From Gracilariopsis chorda (taxonomy: Eukaryota; Rhodophyta; Florideophyceae; Gracilariales; Gracilariaceae), in contig NBIV01000023.1 of NCBI GenBank assembly GCA_003194525.1, positions 413,135 to 477,134 of the forward strand: a stretch of DNA of 64,000 nucleotides. The letters are read 5' to 3'. The notes under the pieces are model-generated. The model was not told the DNA's origin and ran no database searches. It was given only the letters and a program-made list of their open reading frames with translations. Each line of letters starts with the position of its first letter. The stretch's first letter is position 1. Below, piece by piece: positions 50,179 to 60,565 of this stretch. The position numbers and the translations under genes are program-made.

Positions 50179-51876
50179 TTGCCAGTTCCCCCCGCTCCAA
50201 ATGATATGCCGGTAAATGACAGCGGAGCGCATGAGCAAGAACCCATTGTTCCGTCCGTGGAAGAGGACGAAACTACTCCTGCACCTACGTGCGTCACTGG
50301 GGCAAGTGGTTCCAGGCCCACATCACGAACAACGTCCTCTCCTATGCCTCCATCTCTTCCGCCAATGCCTGCGCCTGCTGTCAATGATGAGGGCAACACT
50401 ATCGTAAGGACAGATGCGCACCCTCTGCCGCAAGTTGACGAAGGAGAACAGATCCCCGTTCCGATGGAAGTGGAAGAGGGCGAGATCAATCCTGCTCCCT
50501 CACAGCCGCCACAGCAGCCTTCTCTGCCGCAAGTTGAACAACAACAACAGATGCCCATTCCGATGAAAGTGGAAGAGGATGAGATCACTCCCGCCCCCTC
50601 ACAGCCGCCACAGCAACCTGCTCTGCCACAAGCCGTACAAAAAGAAGAGCAGATGCCAGTTCCCATGGAAGTTGAAGAGGATAAGATCACTCCTGCTCCC
50701 TTACACCCGCCACCGCAGCAGCCGTAGCAGCCGCAGCACCCACCTCCCCAGCTTGATACGACGATCATGCAATGTGCTGGACGTCCGGACCGAGGACTGT
50801 ATCGCTTGTAATATGCGTGGGATACCGTGGCAGATGAACCTTGGAATGATCCAGCCACCCGTGCAAGCGTTCCAGAGTTTGAGAAGCTTTCCACTGCCGG
50901 TCAAAGGCGATGCGGAAGATGCGGCGCGCACGCACACACGCTCTCCTCTTGCACGTACCCGGACTGGACATTGAGAATTAATAGCTGCAGGTTTTGTGGA
51001 TGCGTTTTGCTTGGCAAAGAGACCAATGACGTGTGCTGTGGAATGAAAAGGGTGTCAGGATGGGGTGTCAAGTTCCGCAGAAATCATAGCAGCGAGTTGG
51101 TTCGCAGTCTTTACAGCCTGAGAGCCTCTCGCAGCCATTTACACAACTTGAATACGCTCTTCGCGACGACGCAAGCGTTCATAGACATTTCGTATGTGAC
51201 GGGAGGCGGTCCCTCCTTTCTCAAACTTGAGGGCAATGCAGCTCTCGCTTTGCCGACGCAGATACAGATCAACACGCTCTACAGCTTTCTGTGGGGTACT
51301 GGTCCGCCTTCCTTGGCTCCATCTCACTATGCGCGTGCCAATCTGCCTGGGTTCATTCAGGACATCAACGTAAGAGACATCGTGCCCAAGCTGTAGGATG
51401 TGATCCTGCCCAAGCCAGACGTGGTGCGCTAGCGGTACCGATCCATGCTTAGCATGCAACGACAACAACAAAATGCAAAGACCGCCGTCGATATCAGCAT
51501 ACAGGCAGCAGAAGAGGGAGTAGTCGTACGTGGATACGAAGGAACCCGAATTCCCACAGTCAGTGCTCCTCACGCCGGTGCTGGATCTGTCCCTGAAGAT
51601 GCTCCTGGTGCGGGGCCAACCATGATGAGAACGCTCGTCGTGGATCCAACTGGCCTGTATCGAGTGGAGTTCCCAGTACCGCACTTGGTAGAAGGAACCG
51701 TAACCGAAGAGCACGCTGCAGTGACGAGTGCTGCTGCTGCTGGAGCAGGAGTGACTGCGAATGCCTTAAGCAATGCGCAAATGCGGTACCGACTTCTAAA
51801 ACTGGCATTTAAACTTGCAGAGAAAGGCACTTTCCCTCTTCTCTACCCGTACGGTGATCAGCACGAACCCGTTTGA
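50179..51876 (+). pseudogene. Helitron protein N-terminal region, in-frame stops
   Basis: One frame with four in-frame stops (TAG 50725, TAA near 50810, TAG 51394, TAG near 51430). It starts with a Pro/Glu-rich stretch containing three about 36-aa repeats (PVPMEVEEGEINPAPSQPPQ and variants). Then Cys-rich segments CGRCGAHAHTLSSC and CRFCGC...CC precede NLNTLFATTQAFIDISYV and SFLKLEGNAALALP, the usual Helitron N-terminal zinc-binding block. GTFPLLYPYGDQHEPV is the standard block upstream of Rep. Confidence 0.75.
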
Positions 51877-53531
51877 CATCGCCCTGTTTGTAGATGCAAG
51901 AAACTCCACACAGCAAAGCTCAGGTCTCAGTGTCAACAAGTGGAAGCTCCGAAAGCTCACCTGGGCTTGGAACGTGAAGCAACGTCTGTACTCAAACAAC
52001 ATCCTCCTAAAAAGTGGACCTTTGATGCACATGTGAATGCTCCGCACTCACACAAACATTGAGGAAATGCGATTAAGTTTCCTGGAGAGAAAACGACAGG
52101 CACGTATTGTACAAGAGCAAGAGATCCAGCAAGAACAGCAGCACACAGGTCATGTGTGACCATCCCAGTTCGCGCAAATGGGACACATCTTTCTGCCCGA
52201 TGACTCGGTCAGCTCAGCAGCGTAAGGGCAGAACAAGCGCATAGATGTACAGGCGATCGTAACGCGGAGAGGACCGCCTTCTTTTCTCATTATAATCACC
52301 ATGAACATCTGCAGAGAGGACATACATAGCCTTGGTATGGATAGCAGCAATCATAGTGCATTTACGGCACAGAGTAACCGCCCTCGACCGTTTGACCGAC
52401 CGGATCTGATTGCAAGGGTGTATAACCAGTACGCAAATGACTTCATGAAGAACTTGGAGAAGAACTCGGAGCACATCTTTGGAATGAAGCGCCTGGGGCT
52501 TGCATCAAAGCTCGAGTTTCAAGAGCGTAATGTGCCTCAGCACCACATGCTCGTGTGGCTCGAAGGAAGCGTGATTGCAGAAGTTGATGTAATCGAAGAG
52601 CTCAATCGTGCAGAACTTTCCCTTCCAGGCGAAGACGACGCGTTGTGCGGCCTCATTCGTTCCATGCAGAGGCACCGCCCTTCCCTTTATTGCCGGAATC
52701 GCACTGGGCGGTGCAAGTTTGGATACGACAGCAACATGATTGTGCTGGGGACGTATATTGAAGAAGGCACGAATCGCGTGATCTACCGCAGAATAAGACA
52801 ACAAGATCTCAGGATTGTGCCGTACAACCCAACTCTGACCAAGAAGTACCGCTCTCATATCAACGTAGAACCCACGCAAGGAGGGGGCGCAGTGGCTTAT
52901 CTGATGAAGTACGCGTTTAAGCAGCCCAAAGCTCAGGAGGTGGTGCTCAATGTGAGTGGTGCTAATGAGACAGACACACAGATCGAGCAGCAACAAGAGC
53001 CGCAGGTGCAGAACGACATTCGTGCATACATGCGAGCACGTGTGGTGGGCGCCGTCAACGCAGCTTGGAGAATTTTCGAGTTTTGACATGTTCACATCGT
53101 ACCAAAAGTAGAACGACTGGCTATTCACTTGGAAGGAGGGCGAAAGTTTCTGATCAGAGGTCTAAATCAAATCCATTCCGCATCCCAGCCGTCTACGTTG
53201 GAGAGATGCTTCGCAAGGCCCGAAGCATATGCGAGCCTCGACTGCCTTTCCTACTTTGAAAGAGTGCGATTGTATCGCACGATTCCTGCCCGCGTGCTTA
53301 ACCAATTCGACGGAGACAGCACTCAGGTGCCCACAGACCACTGCGATCCGCCCATGTACGTAGTAGAGCGCACGGAAGTTGAGCAGTGCGTTGCAAGGAT
53401 CAGAGGTGTTTCTCCGTCGGAAATTGAGCTATTTGCTCTGCGCTTGCTGCTCATGAATCACATCTCGAGCTCTTATGAAGGCGGAAAGACTTTCAACGAA
53501 CAGCATTACGAAACTTATCGTGAAACCTTGA
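51877..53531 (+). pseudogene. Helitron Rep (HUH endonuclease), nonsense mutated
   Basis: After a frameshift near 51850 the frame runs on to 53779 with stops at 52034 and 53084. RPRPFDRPDLIARVYNQYAN and LEFQERNVPQHHMLVWLEGS form the HUH region; here the first His of the usual H-x-H pair reads Gln (CAG 52538-52540). RCKFGYDSNMIVLGTYIEEG, YRSHINVEPTQGGGAVAYLM and the two-tyrosine motif YLMKYAFK follow, then AYMRARVVGAVNAAWRIFEF. Rep nicks and joins DNA ends in rolling-circle transposition. Confidence 0.82.
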
Positions 53532-55071
53532 TTGAAATCGGACTGCTCGCGGATGGATCCGAGTTTGATATTACATTTCAAGAAGCAGTGCAGATCTACA
53601 GCACGCCCTCCGAGCTACGAAGTCTGGTTGTCACCCTATACCGAAAATGCGCAGACTCAAAGAAAATGGCCGTCGAAAGCTGGGAGGTGCTATGTAGCGA
53701 CATACATACAGGAGATGAGCAGCAACGAAAGCAAAGAAATGTATCGACGTGTGGTGGAGATCTCAGACCGGCATGGTGAACGACTGCTACGCGATCACAG
53801 CTTCTTCTTACAGCACCTAAAGCAGGATCTTGAAGCATTGACTGAGACAAATCGAGCTGCAAACACTCGAGACGCGCAAGTGATACGAAATGCGTCACCG
53901 TTGCAGTCAAGGTACGCCACCTTAAAACCTCGCCAAAGACAAAGCATTGAAACGGTTATTGCCGCATTGAAACAACAAAAGGCCCTGCAGGAGCGAACAA
54001 GCACTCCTGGAAACGTGTTCTTTTTGCAAGGATCCGCAGGAACCGGAAAGACATACGTGCTCAACCTCCTTCGGGATATTGCTGAGTCGGAAGGAATGCT
54101 CGCCGAAATGACTGCAACAACAGGCATTACAGCTTCTTTGTACGAAGGTGGCCGCACTTTACATAACCTACTCGGACTGGGTGTAGCTCATAGGGACAGC
54201 ACAAGCAGCACTACAGCCACTCTGTCAAATTACGGTTTCCGATCTCAACGTGCAGAACTGCTACGCGAAATACAACTGCTCGTCTGAGAAGAGCCTTCCA
54301 TGCTCTCACGAAAGCTTTTCGAACTCATGGATGCCTTGGTCAAAGATCTTCGCTGCAGTGGAAGGGAAAACCCGCCTTCGTTTGGGAGCTTGACCATCGT
54401 TCTATCCAGCCACTACTCCCAGCTGCTTCCAGTGTTGCCGCAAGTGTACATGGAAGCCGAGCCAAGTGGAAATGTGAGACGAGTGTAAACAAAAATTCTT
54501 AACGAATTGCCGTGGAAGAGTGATCTGTGGACATTGTGCTCGGTTCAAGTGCTGTACCTCATCGAACAAGTACGCCAAGCCGATGATACGGCATTTGCGT
54601 CGCTGCTACGTTCCATTTCATGCAACAAAATATCCAACAACGCTCCACTACCACTCATATCTGTGGGTGGCATGAAAACCGCCTACCAATTCCTGCGGAA
54701 GTGGCTCACAACACGACGCAAGGAGGATGTATATCTCCGCAAAATGCTCATTGCCTCCACAAATCAGTTAGTCGACGAACATAAAGTGGAAGCGCTGTAT
54801 CTGTTTCCTGGTGAATGCTTCACTATTCCGTCAGCTCCGACGGTACAACCTGACGGTGGATAGAACACAGAGCCCGACGTCACCAACAATTTTGTTCCAG
54901 AATTTGCATATCATTATTCGCTTACTGAAGTACCATCTCACAACTTGGACTTGAAGATTGGAATGCCAGTTATGGGCATTCGGAACGTGCTGCATCCTGC
55001 TGTGGTCAACAGAAAGCTGTTTGTAGTCGTGCGTGTCGAACAGAATACAATGCAAGTGTGGTACAACCACT
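53532..55071 (+). pseudogene. Helitron Pif1-type helicase domain, nonsense mutated
   Basis: Entered by a frameshift near 53.7 kb. LKPRQRQSIETVIAALKQQK, then Walker A in FFLQGSAGTGKTYVLNLL (intact), TATTGITASLYEGGRTLHNL, and REIQLLV followed by TGA (54285-54287) at the Walker B region, EEPSMLSRKLFELMDALVKD, SSHYSQLLPVLP, LIEQVRQADD, ASTNQLVDEHKVEALYLFPG and LKIGMPVMGIRNVLHPAVVN. Further stops are at 54486 and 54861. The end of the domain is missing after 55071. Confidence 0.82.
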
Positions 55072-55601
55072 AGGGGCGCGAGGCCACTCGGTAGCGATGT
55101 GGATGTCCACGAATTACCCTGATAATAGGGGTGCCGCTTGCGGCGGCAAGGCCTAGGGGTGCTTCTGTCCGGGTAACCGGGGTTCGGTCGCGTGAGCACG
55201 GGTGTAGCACGGGAATCCGTGTGGGGTGGAAGCTTAGCGGGAGACCGCAAGTTATAACTAGTCCGGAGGTCCGGTTAAGGCTCCAGGAACTAGGAACTTG
55301 GGTTCCGTGCCCGATGATCCTCCAGTTTACTCAGGTGCGACCCTTCCCGTCACTAAGTACTGCGGAGTGCCGCACTAGCTACAGTAAATAATATTAGAAA
55401 TATGTAGATAATTCTAAGTGGATGGCCCGTGGCCAGCACCTACTGTGCACATCCCAAATAAAGTGGAAATCCACGTATGAAACGCCGCGTATCGACTTGG
55501 TGATTTCCGCACCTCGGATGACCGAGTTACTCCTTGCATCACATATCCCCCCCGTTAAGAGCGGAGTATATCGGCGAATTCGCCTATATAAGGAGCGAAC
55601 A
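55072..55601. promoter_or_regulatory. 5' region of the 575-codon ORF; TATA box at 55585-55591
   Basis: GC-rich 55.08-55.38 kb, then a regular AT/GC mix. TATATAA at 55585-55591 lies only 10 bp before the ATG at 55602. It may instead be retrotransposon LTR sequence of the right-hand gypsy element; termini were not resolved. Confidence 0.45.
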
Positions 55602-57329
55602 ATGTCGCGGTATCGCAGCATTCGGTCTGCTTCTCCCCCTCACTCCTGTGAAAACCAAGCTCTCATCGAACACGACACTGATACCGGCCACCTCAGCGCT
55701 TCTGAATTCCAACTAACGATGCAACCATCTGAGAATCCCCAGCAACCCCCTTCGCACCCTTCTGCATCAAACTCCGGACCCGTTCCGACCACGGCATCAG
55801 TGCCACTGCCTCAGCCTCAGCCTTTGCCGTACATACCGGCGTATGTCTCGAATACCGCGGTTATCCGCCCTCCTCAGCGACGCATCAATCAGTCATTCCC
55901 GCACCCTGCGGATTTAGTGGGTATTAATCCCTTAAACCGCCCCGAGGCGTTTGCTAATGCTCCGTGGTTTCATCCACAAGGGGTGCACGATGAGGGCCTC
56001 CTCGATCAATACCAGGTCGCTGGGCGTCTTTCCGATGGACTCCCGCTTCATGCATTGTATACTGACGACTGGCTCGCGCACTGCGCGCTCCCGGACAACG
56101 CGATAGCGCGGTATGGCAACGAGCGTATGCACGAAGCGCGGGTGCGCTTCACCAAGCTGGTGTATCAGCGGATACGCCGCATCATTGGAACAATCCCTCT
56201 GGACGATGCGTGGGAATTCGACACCTGGGTGGCCAGAACCAACGGCGAGGCTTACGCCTACGTAGAGCAACTCAGGGATCTCCCCACTCGACGTTGGCGA
56301 GGGATCCGTGGCGTTCGCCAGGAGGCGCTCTGTTTCCAGCAACCACTTCTTCGCGCGGAGTTCCGCTACTTGCGCAAGCGCGACATCCCTTTCTGGGAAT
56401 TCGCTCGTTGGGAGCGACGAACCAGGTCAAGACTGGGGTACCTCGTTCCATATCAAATGGTCGAGGTTGATCGCGTTCGGGCCTCTTCTCGGCTTGGCCG
56501 ATACGTTCCAATTCCAGATCACTGGGCTGCAATTGAGGCTCCTCGGGGTTGCCCAGTGGAGATTCCTCCGGTTATTACTTACTTAGGCTCTCACCTAGTG
56601 AATGATCCCTATTGCGGGCTCTGGGTCGTGGCATGCACGGAATTCATTGCCAAAATGGCAGTCTTCATCCTGTGGGATGCGTACGACACCTACCGGGTGT
56701 GGTACATGAGTCCGACGGCTCGGGAGTACGCGAGAAATCTCGATTTGACTCTGGTGCTTGGCTCTCGCGCCAACCAGGAAGACTTCCGTCACCTTATGAA
56801 CGTCATGGACCAGATAAACTGGGACTTGGTACCAGCCGATCAAGCAGCGCGAGGTAATCGTTCGCGACAGCGCGAGTATTCCCCCGGTCGGACGGCTGAT
56901 GCCGGAGACTTCGTATGGTATGATCCATGGACCCGTCAGCATCTGACATCCAAGCAGGCTCGGTATTTGCGGCAAAACCCGCGGGCTCAACCGGCTACCC
57001 AGCCAACTGGCTATATTTTCGAGCCGGATGCGGCCGTGATGGACTATATGTCCGAGGATGGAGATGCTGATTACAGCGAAGAGCCATACGAGATGGATAC
57101 CGAAGCTCCGATTCCGGAAGAGGACACCACGGTCAACCCGTTACCTGTGAACCTGGGCTACCAGCAGCCTCAGCAGAATTCTGCGGATGACGAGTCTGAG
57201 CTCGAGCTCTTGAGTAGGTTCCTCGAAGAGGCGGGGGTTCCCTTAACTTCCGTTCAGGGGGACCGTCAGCATCTGCTGGGGTTGCTCCGTGCCAATCTCG
57301 GTCAGGATCCGAATGAGCCGAGCGCTTAA
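55602..57329 (+). CDS. Intact ORF of unknown function (575 aa)
   Basis: I do not recognise this protein. The frame is open from 55422, but the ATG at 55602 follows a TATA box. Residues 1-110 are Ser/Pro/Gln-rich and disordered (PSENPQQPPSHPSASNSGP). Residues about 110-430 are a Trp/Tyr/Arg-rich folded region (WLAHCALPDNAIARYGNERM, FWEFARWERRTRSRLGYLVP, YLGSHLVNDPYCGLWVVACT, FILWDAYDTYRVWYMSPTAR). The C-terminal about 130 residues are acidic (YMSEDGDADYSEEPYEMDTE) and end with a helix (ELELLSRFLEEAGVPL). It has no transmembrane segment, no zinc finger and no nuclease motif seen. A poly(A) signal AATAAA lies at 57405-57410. It is antisense to the gypsy element that starts 150 bp further right. 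Candidates: antisense ORF of that retrotransposon, gag-like protein of another element, or a host gene. Confidence 0.6.
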   Translation: MSRYRSIRSASPPHSCENQALIEHDTDTGHLSASEFQLTMQPSENPQQPPSHPSASNSGPVPTTASVPLPQPQPLPYIPAYVSNTAVIRPPQRRINQSFPHPADLVGINPLNRPEAFANAPWFHPQGVHDEGLLDQYQVAGRLSDGLPLHALYTDDWLAHCALPDNAIARYGNERMHEARVRFTKLVYQRIRRIIGTIPLDDAWEFDTWVARTNGEAYAYVEQLRDLPTRRWRGIRGVRQEALCFQQPLLRAEFRYLRKRDIPFWEFARWERRTRSRLGYLVPYQMVEVDRVRASSRLGRYVPIPDHWAAIEAPRGCPVEIPPVITYLGSHLVNDPYCGLWVVACTEFIAKMAVFILWDAYDTYRVWYMSPTAREYARNLDLTLVLGSRANQEDFRHLMNVMDQINWDLVPADQAARGNRSRQREYSPGRTADAGDFVWYDPWTRQHLTSKQARYLRQNPRAQPATQPTGYIFEPDAAVMDYMSEDGDADYSEEPYEMDTEAPIPEEDTTVNPLPVNLGYQQPQQNSADDESELELLSRFLEEAGVPLTSVQGDRQHLLGLLRANLGQDPNEPSA

Positions 57330-57404
57330 ACGCGATTCGATTGTGATAGCACATGTACCGGTGGCGTCCTGGCCTAGCACCAGTATATAGGGCGATCCCT
57401 AATC

Positions 57405-57410
57405 AATAAA
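57405..57410 (+). terminator. Candidate poly(A) signal AATAAA
   Basis: AATAAA 76 bp after the stop of the 575-codon ORF, in its orientation. Confidence 0.5.
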
Positions 57411-57476
57411 CTAGTTAACTAGAACTGTACTGCCTTAGACTGCGCTTCTTCGCCTTTCCTTATTCATGGGTCTCCA

Positions 57477-57490
57477 CTTCTTTTTTTTCC
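57477..57490 (-). promoter_or_regulatory. Polypurine tract
   Basis: On the minus strand GGAAAAAAAAGAAG, 19 bp after the pol stop, followed by TGGAGACC, a possible LTR start (TG). Confidence 0.65.
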
Positions 57491-57508
57491 ACGCTAACGT
57501 GACGGTCC

Positions 57509-60500
57509 CTAGACAATTTGGGAGTCCCCCATGATACCGACGAGAGCGTCACTCAAGTTCGCCGGTAACGGCAATCTCCTCCAGCGGTGATACCGCACGA
57601 CATGGGATCGGGGGATATTCTCCATCGGTTCCCATGTGTCCGCTTCAGGCGGGTAATTGTACCATCGAATTCGATAACGGGGCTTGAGGTCCTCCTCGTC
57701 ATACGCGTGATCGGCGATTCGGTCCATCACGTATTCTTGCGGAGAGCCGCGCTCGTCTCGCTCTACTGAGCTCCCGTTCTCCGGGGATTCCCGACTATCC
57801 TCCGGCGGAGTAGCCGGACTTTTCAGCTCCTTGGCTGTTTTTGCCGGTGCGGGTTTTCGTTCTCCGCTAAGTGATTTCGGGCTATTCCCGGTTCGTGTTA
57901 CTCCCGGCTGGTCCGGACGGTTTAGCGAAGACGCAGCCTCTTCTGCTGCTGTACGCCTGAGGTGTACCTCGCTATGCGAGGGACTTGGAGTCGAGATAAT
58001 CTCGGGGTGACTCCTCTGGGGAGTCTTGTCGGCAAGGGCCGGGGTCACGGCGGATCCGTCCGCTGGAGGCGGCTTCCTCTCTTCCACCGTTGTGGGGTCA
58101 GCGCTTACGCTCTTTTCCTTTGGAGATGTTCTCCGTTGTAGAGGCAGGTTCGGTGGGCGTTCTTTCTGCTTGCTGTCGTCAGCGGAATCGTCGTCTTCTT
58201 CACGCATTCGTGGTTGCTGTGGGGGCGGATGCTTTCCGTCGGGAGGCGGTTTGGTGTGAGTGACACTCTGGTTCGGCCAATCAGAGGCCTTCCAAGATGT
58301 GGGCTTGGCCACGGGGTACGGGTGGTCACGTGACGCTTCCCCTGTGCGCAGGATTTGGTTCACATAACCGTCACGCGCTGATATACAGCGGGGTGTGACA
58401 CTTACAGTACCATTTGGTGGCGGTTGTGCGCCGGATATACCGGGAGGTGGAACGTCGGACAATTCCGGGCTGCTGATTGGCTGAGAGATGACACTTGTCG
58501 TCGATTCGCCTTGATTGGCCCCCACTGGCCGTGATGCGGCGGCTTGTACGGGCGTTCCGTCTCGCACGGGGTCAGGGGCTGTTACCACACGGTCTCGTGA
58601 AATTCGTTCGACGTTATCGTCTTCCTTGCGGATAACCACCGTCTCTGAGTCGAGTTCGACTACTTCATATGGACCAGATACTACTGGGGATAGCTTATGT
58701 CGCCTCCGGAGTTCACTCCTTCCTTCTCGCGTCGTAGCGTCCGGACGCTCAATACGCACGAACACGTGACCTCCGACCCGGATATCCGGAATAATGGGGC
58801 GTAGTGTGGCATCATAATTCCGTTTATAACGGGCTTGGGCCTTTGCTAGCTCTCTTGCAGCCTGTTCCGCGCGTCGTCTCAGGTCATCCCTCCACTTGAG
58901 GTGGTGTGAAGCCGGTGTCGGCGCCTCCAACTCGCTGTCTTGGTCCAGTCTGACTGGTAGAGCCGGCGGGCAGCGCGCCAAGACCAGTTCGAAGGGTGCC
59001 ATTCTCGTCGTCGAGTGAACTTGCGTATTGTACGCGTAGCACAGCGTGTCTGTATACAAGTCCCAATCCTTGGGGTGGTCCGTCACGTAATGCCGAAGAG
59101 CGGCGAGTAGCGTGCGATTGAAACGCTCCACCTGCCCGTTTGTCTGCGGATGGTACGTCGTGGTAAACACGTTCTTCACGCCGAGAATGCGGCATACGTC
59201 CTGAAAGACCTTCGCAACGAATTGCTTCCCATTATCTGATAATAGATTCAACGGTGGTCCGTAGACGTAGACCCACTCTCTGATGAAAGCTTGCGCGATT
59301 GCCGCGGCCGTGATCCGCTTCAGCGGGACTGTCCGAGTCAGCTTCGAGAAGCGATCCGTGATTACCAGAAGGTATCTATAGCCTCGCTTTGTGCGAATCA
59401 GTTCCCCTAAGATGTCAATGCTGACGTACTCTAAAGGCGCTTTCGCCGGGAACAGCTTCAGGGGACGTTTCCGTTTCCACAGCTTAATGCGATTCTTCGC
59501 GCAGGTTGTACACAACTTCGCCGTGGCGTGGCAGTCCATTGCCAATGTTGGCCAATAAAAGTCTTTCCTGAGAGTCCAGTATAACTTTGTGCCACCTGGA
59601 TGTCCAGATAACTGGGAGTAGTGTGCGAGATGCAGTACTCTGGTCTTCAAGACGTGTGGAATCACGATCTGGTCCTGTGCTTCGACAGTTCGAACTAGCA
59701 CTCCTTGCTTGTCAAGGCCAAAGGGTAACCCCTCCCCCCCGTTAAGACGGGAGCGTATGGAGGTGCAGAAGGCATCTGCGTGTTGCTCACGTAGAAGCTC
59801 TTCTAACGAGATACGCTCGAGTTGTTCCGCCGGTGTGGTGTCTGTTGCTTGCGCAATTAGCAAGTCGAGGGTGAAGTCATCGTCGTAATCCGTGCAATGT
59901 TGCACGTCGGCATCGGCTTGGAGATGAGGTGAGTCCTCAGCGAAGAGACAAGGGATGTCATCATCGATTTCAGTTTGGGTTTCTCCCAGTGTTAAGAGCC
60001 GTGATAAGGCGTCGGCATGGACGTTGGAGCGCCCCTTTTTGTACTTGACTTCGAAGTCGAATTCCGAGAGGCGTAATCGCCATCGCATTAAGCGTCCCGA
60101 CGGTTCGGATATAGAAAGTAGCCATCTGAGGCATGAATGGTCCGTATTGACGGTAAAATGCACCCCTTGAAGGTATGGTCGGAGGGTCGTAAGAGCCCAG
60201 ACAACCGCAAGGCATTCCTTTTCAGATACCGAGTAGTTTTGTTCCGCTGATTGCAGCGATCTGGACCAATAACCAATAGGTTTGCGTTCGCCGTCAGGAT
60301 ATTCCTGGAAAAGGGCACAGCCCACTTGATATTCACTGGAGTCAGTGTCGACCACAAAGGGGAGTCCCAGTTTTGGGAGGGCCAATACGGGTGCTGTGAT
60401 CAGCGTCTTCTTGAGCGTTTCGAAGGCATCCGTCTCGGCTTCAACGAATTGTTTGAGTTGGATGGGCTGTCCTTTCTTCAATAATGCGTTCAACGGCGCG

Positions 60501-60565
60501 GCTATGTGTGAGTAGCGCGGGACAAATCGTCGATAGACGTTACATAACCCCAGAAAGGAACGCAA
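57509..60565 (-). CDS. Gypsy pol C-terminal part: RNase H, integrase, chromodomain
   Basis: 1018 open codons. RT thumb remnant LRSFLGLCNVYRRFVPRY-like start; RNase H FVVDTDSSEYQVGCALFQ, EKECLAVVWALTTLRPYLQG and NVHADALSRLL; integrase HHCC HYSQLSGHPGGTKLYW ... CTTCAKNR; catalytic Asp in VSIDILGELI, Asp in LLSDNGKQF and Glu in YHPQTNGQVERFNRTL; GPY-like VVSGPYEVVELDSETVVI; then about 250 disordered Pro/Ser/Glu-rich residues; chromodomain EYVMDRIADHAYDEEDLKPR and YRIRWYNYPPEADTWEPM near residues 945-1000. All catalytic residues are present. It overlaps the upstream ORF by 64 bp in another frame, so a single frameshift separates RT from RNase H. Confidence 0.9.
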   Translation of the reverse strand: MRSFLGLCNVYRRFVPRYSHIAAPLNALLKKGQPIQLKQFVEAETDAFETLKKTLITAPVLALPKLGLPFVVDTDSSEYQVGCALFQEYPDGERKPIGYWSRSLQSAEQNYSVSEKECLAVVWALTTLRPYLQGVHFTVNTDHSCLRWLLSISEPSGRLMRWRLRLSEFDFEVKYKKGRSNVHADALSRLLTLGETQTEIDDDIPCLFAEDSPHLQADADVQHCTDYDDDFTLDLLIAQATDTTPAEQLERISLEELLREQHADAFCTSIRSRLNGGEGLPFGLDKQGVLVRTVEAQDQIVIPHVLKTRVLHLAHYSQLSGHPGGTKLYWTLRKDFYWPTLAMDCHATAKLCTTCAKNRIKLWKRKRPLKLFPAKAPLEYVSIDILGELIRTKRGYRYLLVITDRFSKLTRTVPLKRITAAAIAQAFIREWVYVYGPPLNLLSDNGKQFVAKVFQDVCRILGVKNVFTTTYHPQTNGQVERFNRTLLAALRHYVTDHPKDWDLYTDTLCYAYNTQVHSTTRMAPFELVLARCPPALPVRLDQDSELEAPTPASHHLKWRDDLRRRAEQAARELAKAQARYKRNYDATLRPIIPDIRVGGHVFVRIERPDATTREGRSELRRRHKLSPVVSGPYEVVELDSETVVIRKEDDNVERISRDRVVTAPDPVRDGTPVQAAASRPVGANQGESTTSVISQPISSPELSDVPPPGISGAQPPPNGTVSVTPRCISARDGYVNQILRTGEASRDHPYPVAKPTSWKASDWPNQSVTHTKPPPDGKHPPPQQPRMREEDDDSADDSKQKERPPNLPLQRRTSPKEKSVSADPTTVEERKPPPADGSAVTPALADKTPQRSHPEIISTPSPSHSEVHLRRTAAEEAASSLNRPDQPGVTRTGNSPKSLSGERKPAPAKTAKELKSPATPPEDSRESPENGSSVERDERGSPQEYVMDRIADHAYDEEDLKPRYRIRWYNYPPEADTWEPMENIPRSHVVRYHRWRRLPLPANLSDALVGIMGDSQIV

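Larger units (their letters stand above)
50179..55071 (+). mobile_element. Helitron rolling-circle transposon, better preserved copy
   Basis: N-terminal zinc-finger region, Rep and Pif1 helicase on the plus strand, colinear with the minus copy at 28.4-31.4 kb but including the HUH region missing there. Frames are continuous over long distances and broken by single nonsense codons and two frameshifts. Homology with the other copy stops close to 55071, before the helicase C-terminus is complete, so the right end is truncated or interrupted. The 5' TC end was not located. Confidence 0.82.

Noticed and set aside
50076-50894. 272-codon minus ORF rich in Cys and Gly
   Set aside because: It is the antisense shadow of the Pro/Glu repeat region of the Helitron ORF; its Cys/Gly clusters are complements of CAG/CCG/CCT repeats.
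55132-55156. Hairpin TGCCGC/GCGGCA followed by CTAG as the Helitron 3' end
   Set aside because: The downstream base is G and not the expected T, and helicase homology is already lost 60-100 bp earlier.
55100-57476. A 2.4-kb gypsy LTR containing the 575-codon ORF
   Set aside because: Only one end (polypurine tract plus TG at 57476) is visible; a matching left terminus with an inverted repeat could not be found, so it is kept as a hypothesis only.
60502-60565. Programmed ribosomal frameshift between RT and RNase H
   Set aside because: Programmed shifts in this class occur between gag and pol; no slippery heptamer was recognised, so a simple indel is more likely.
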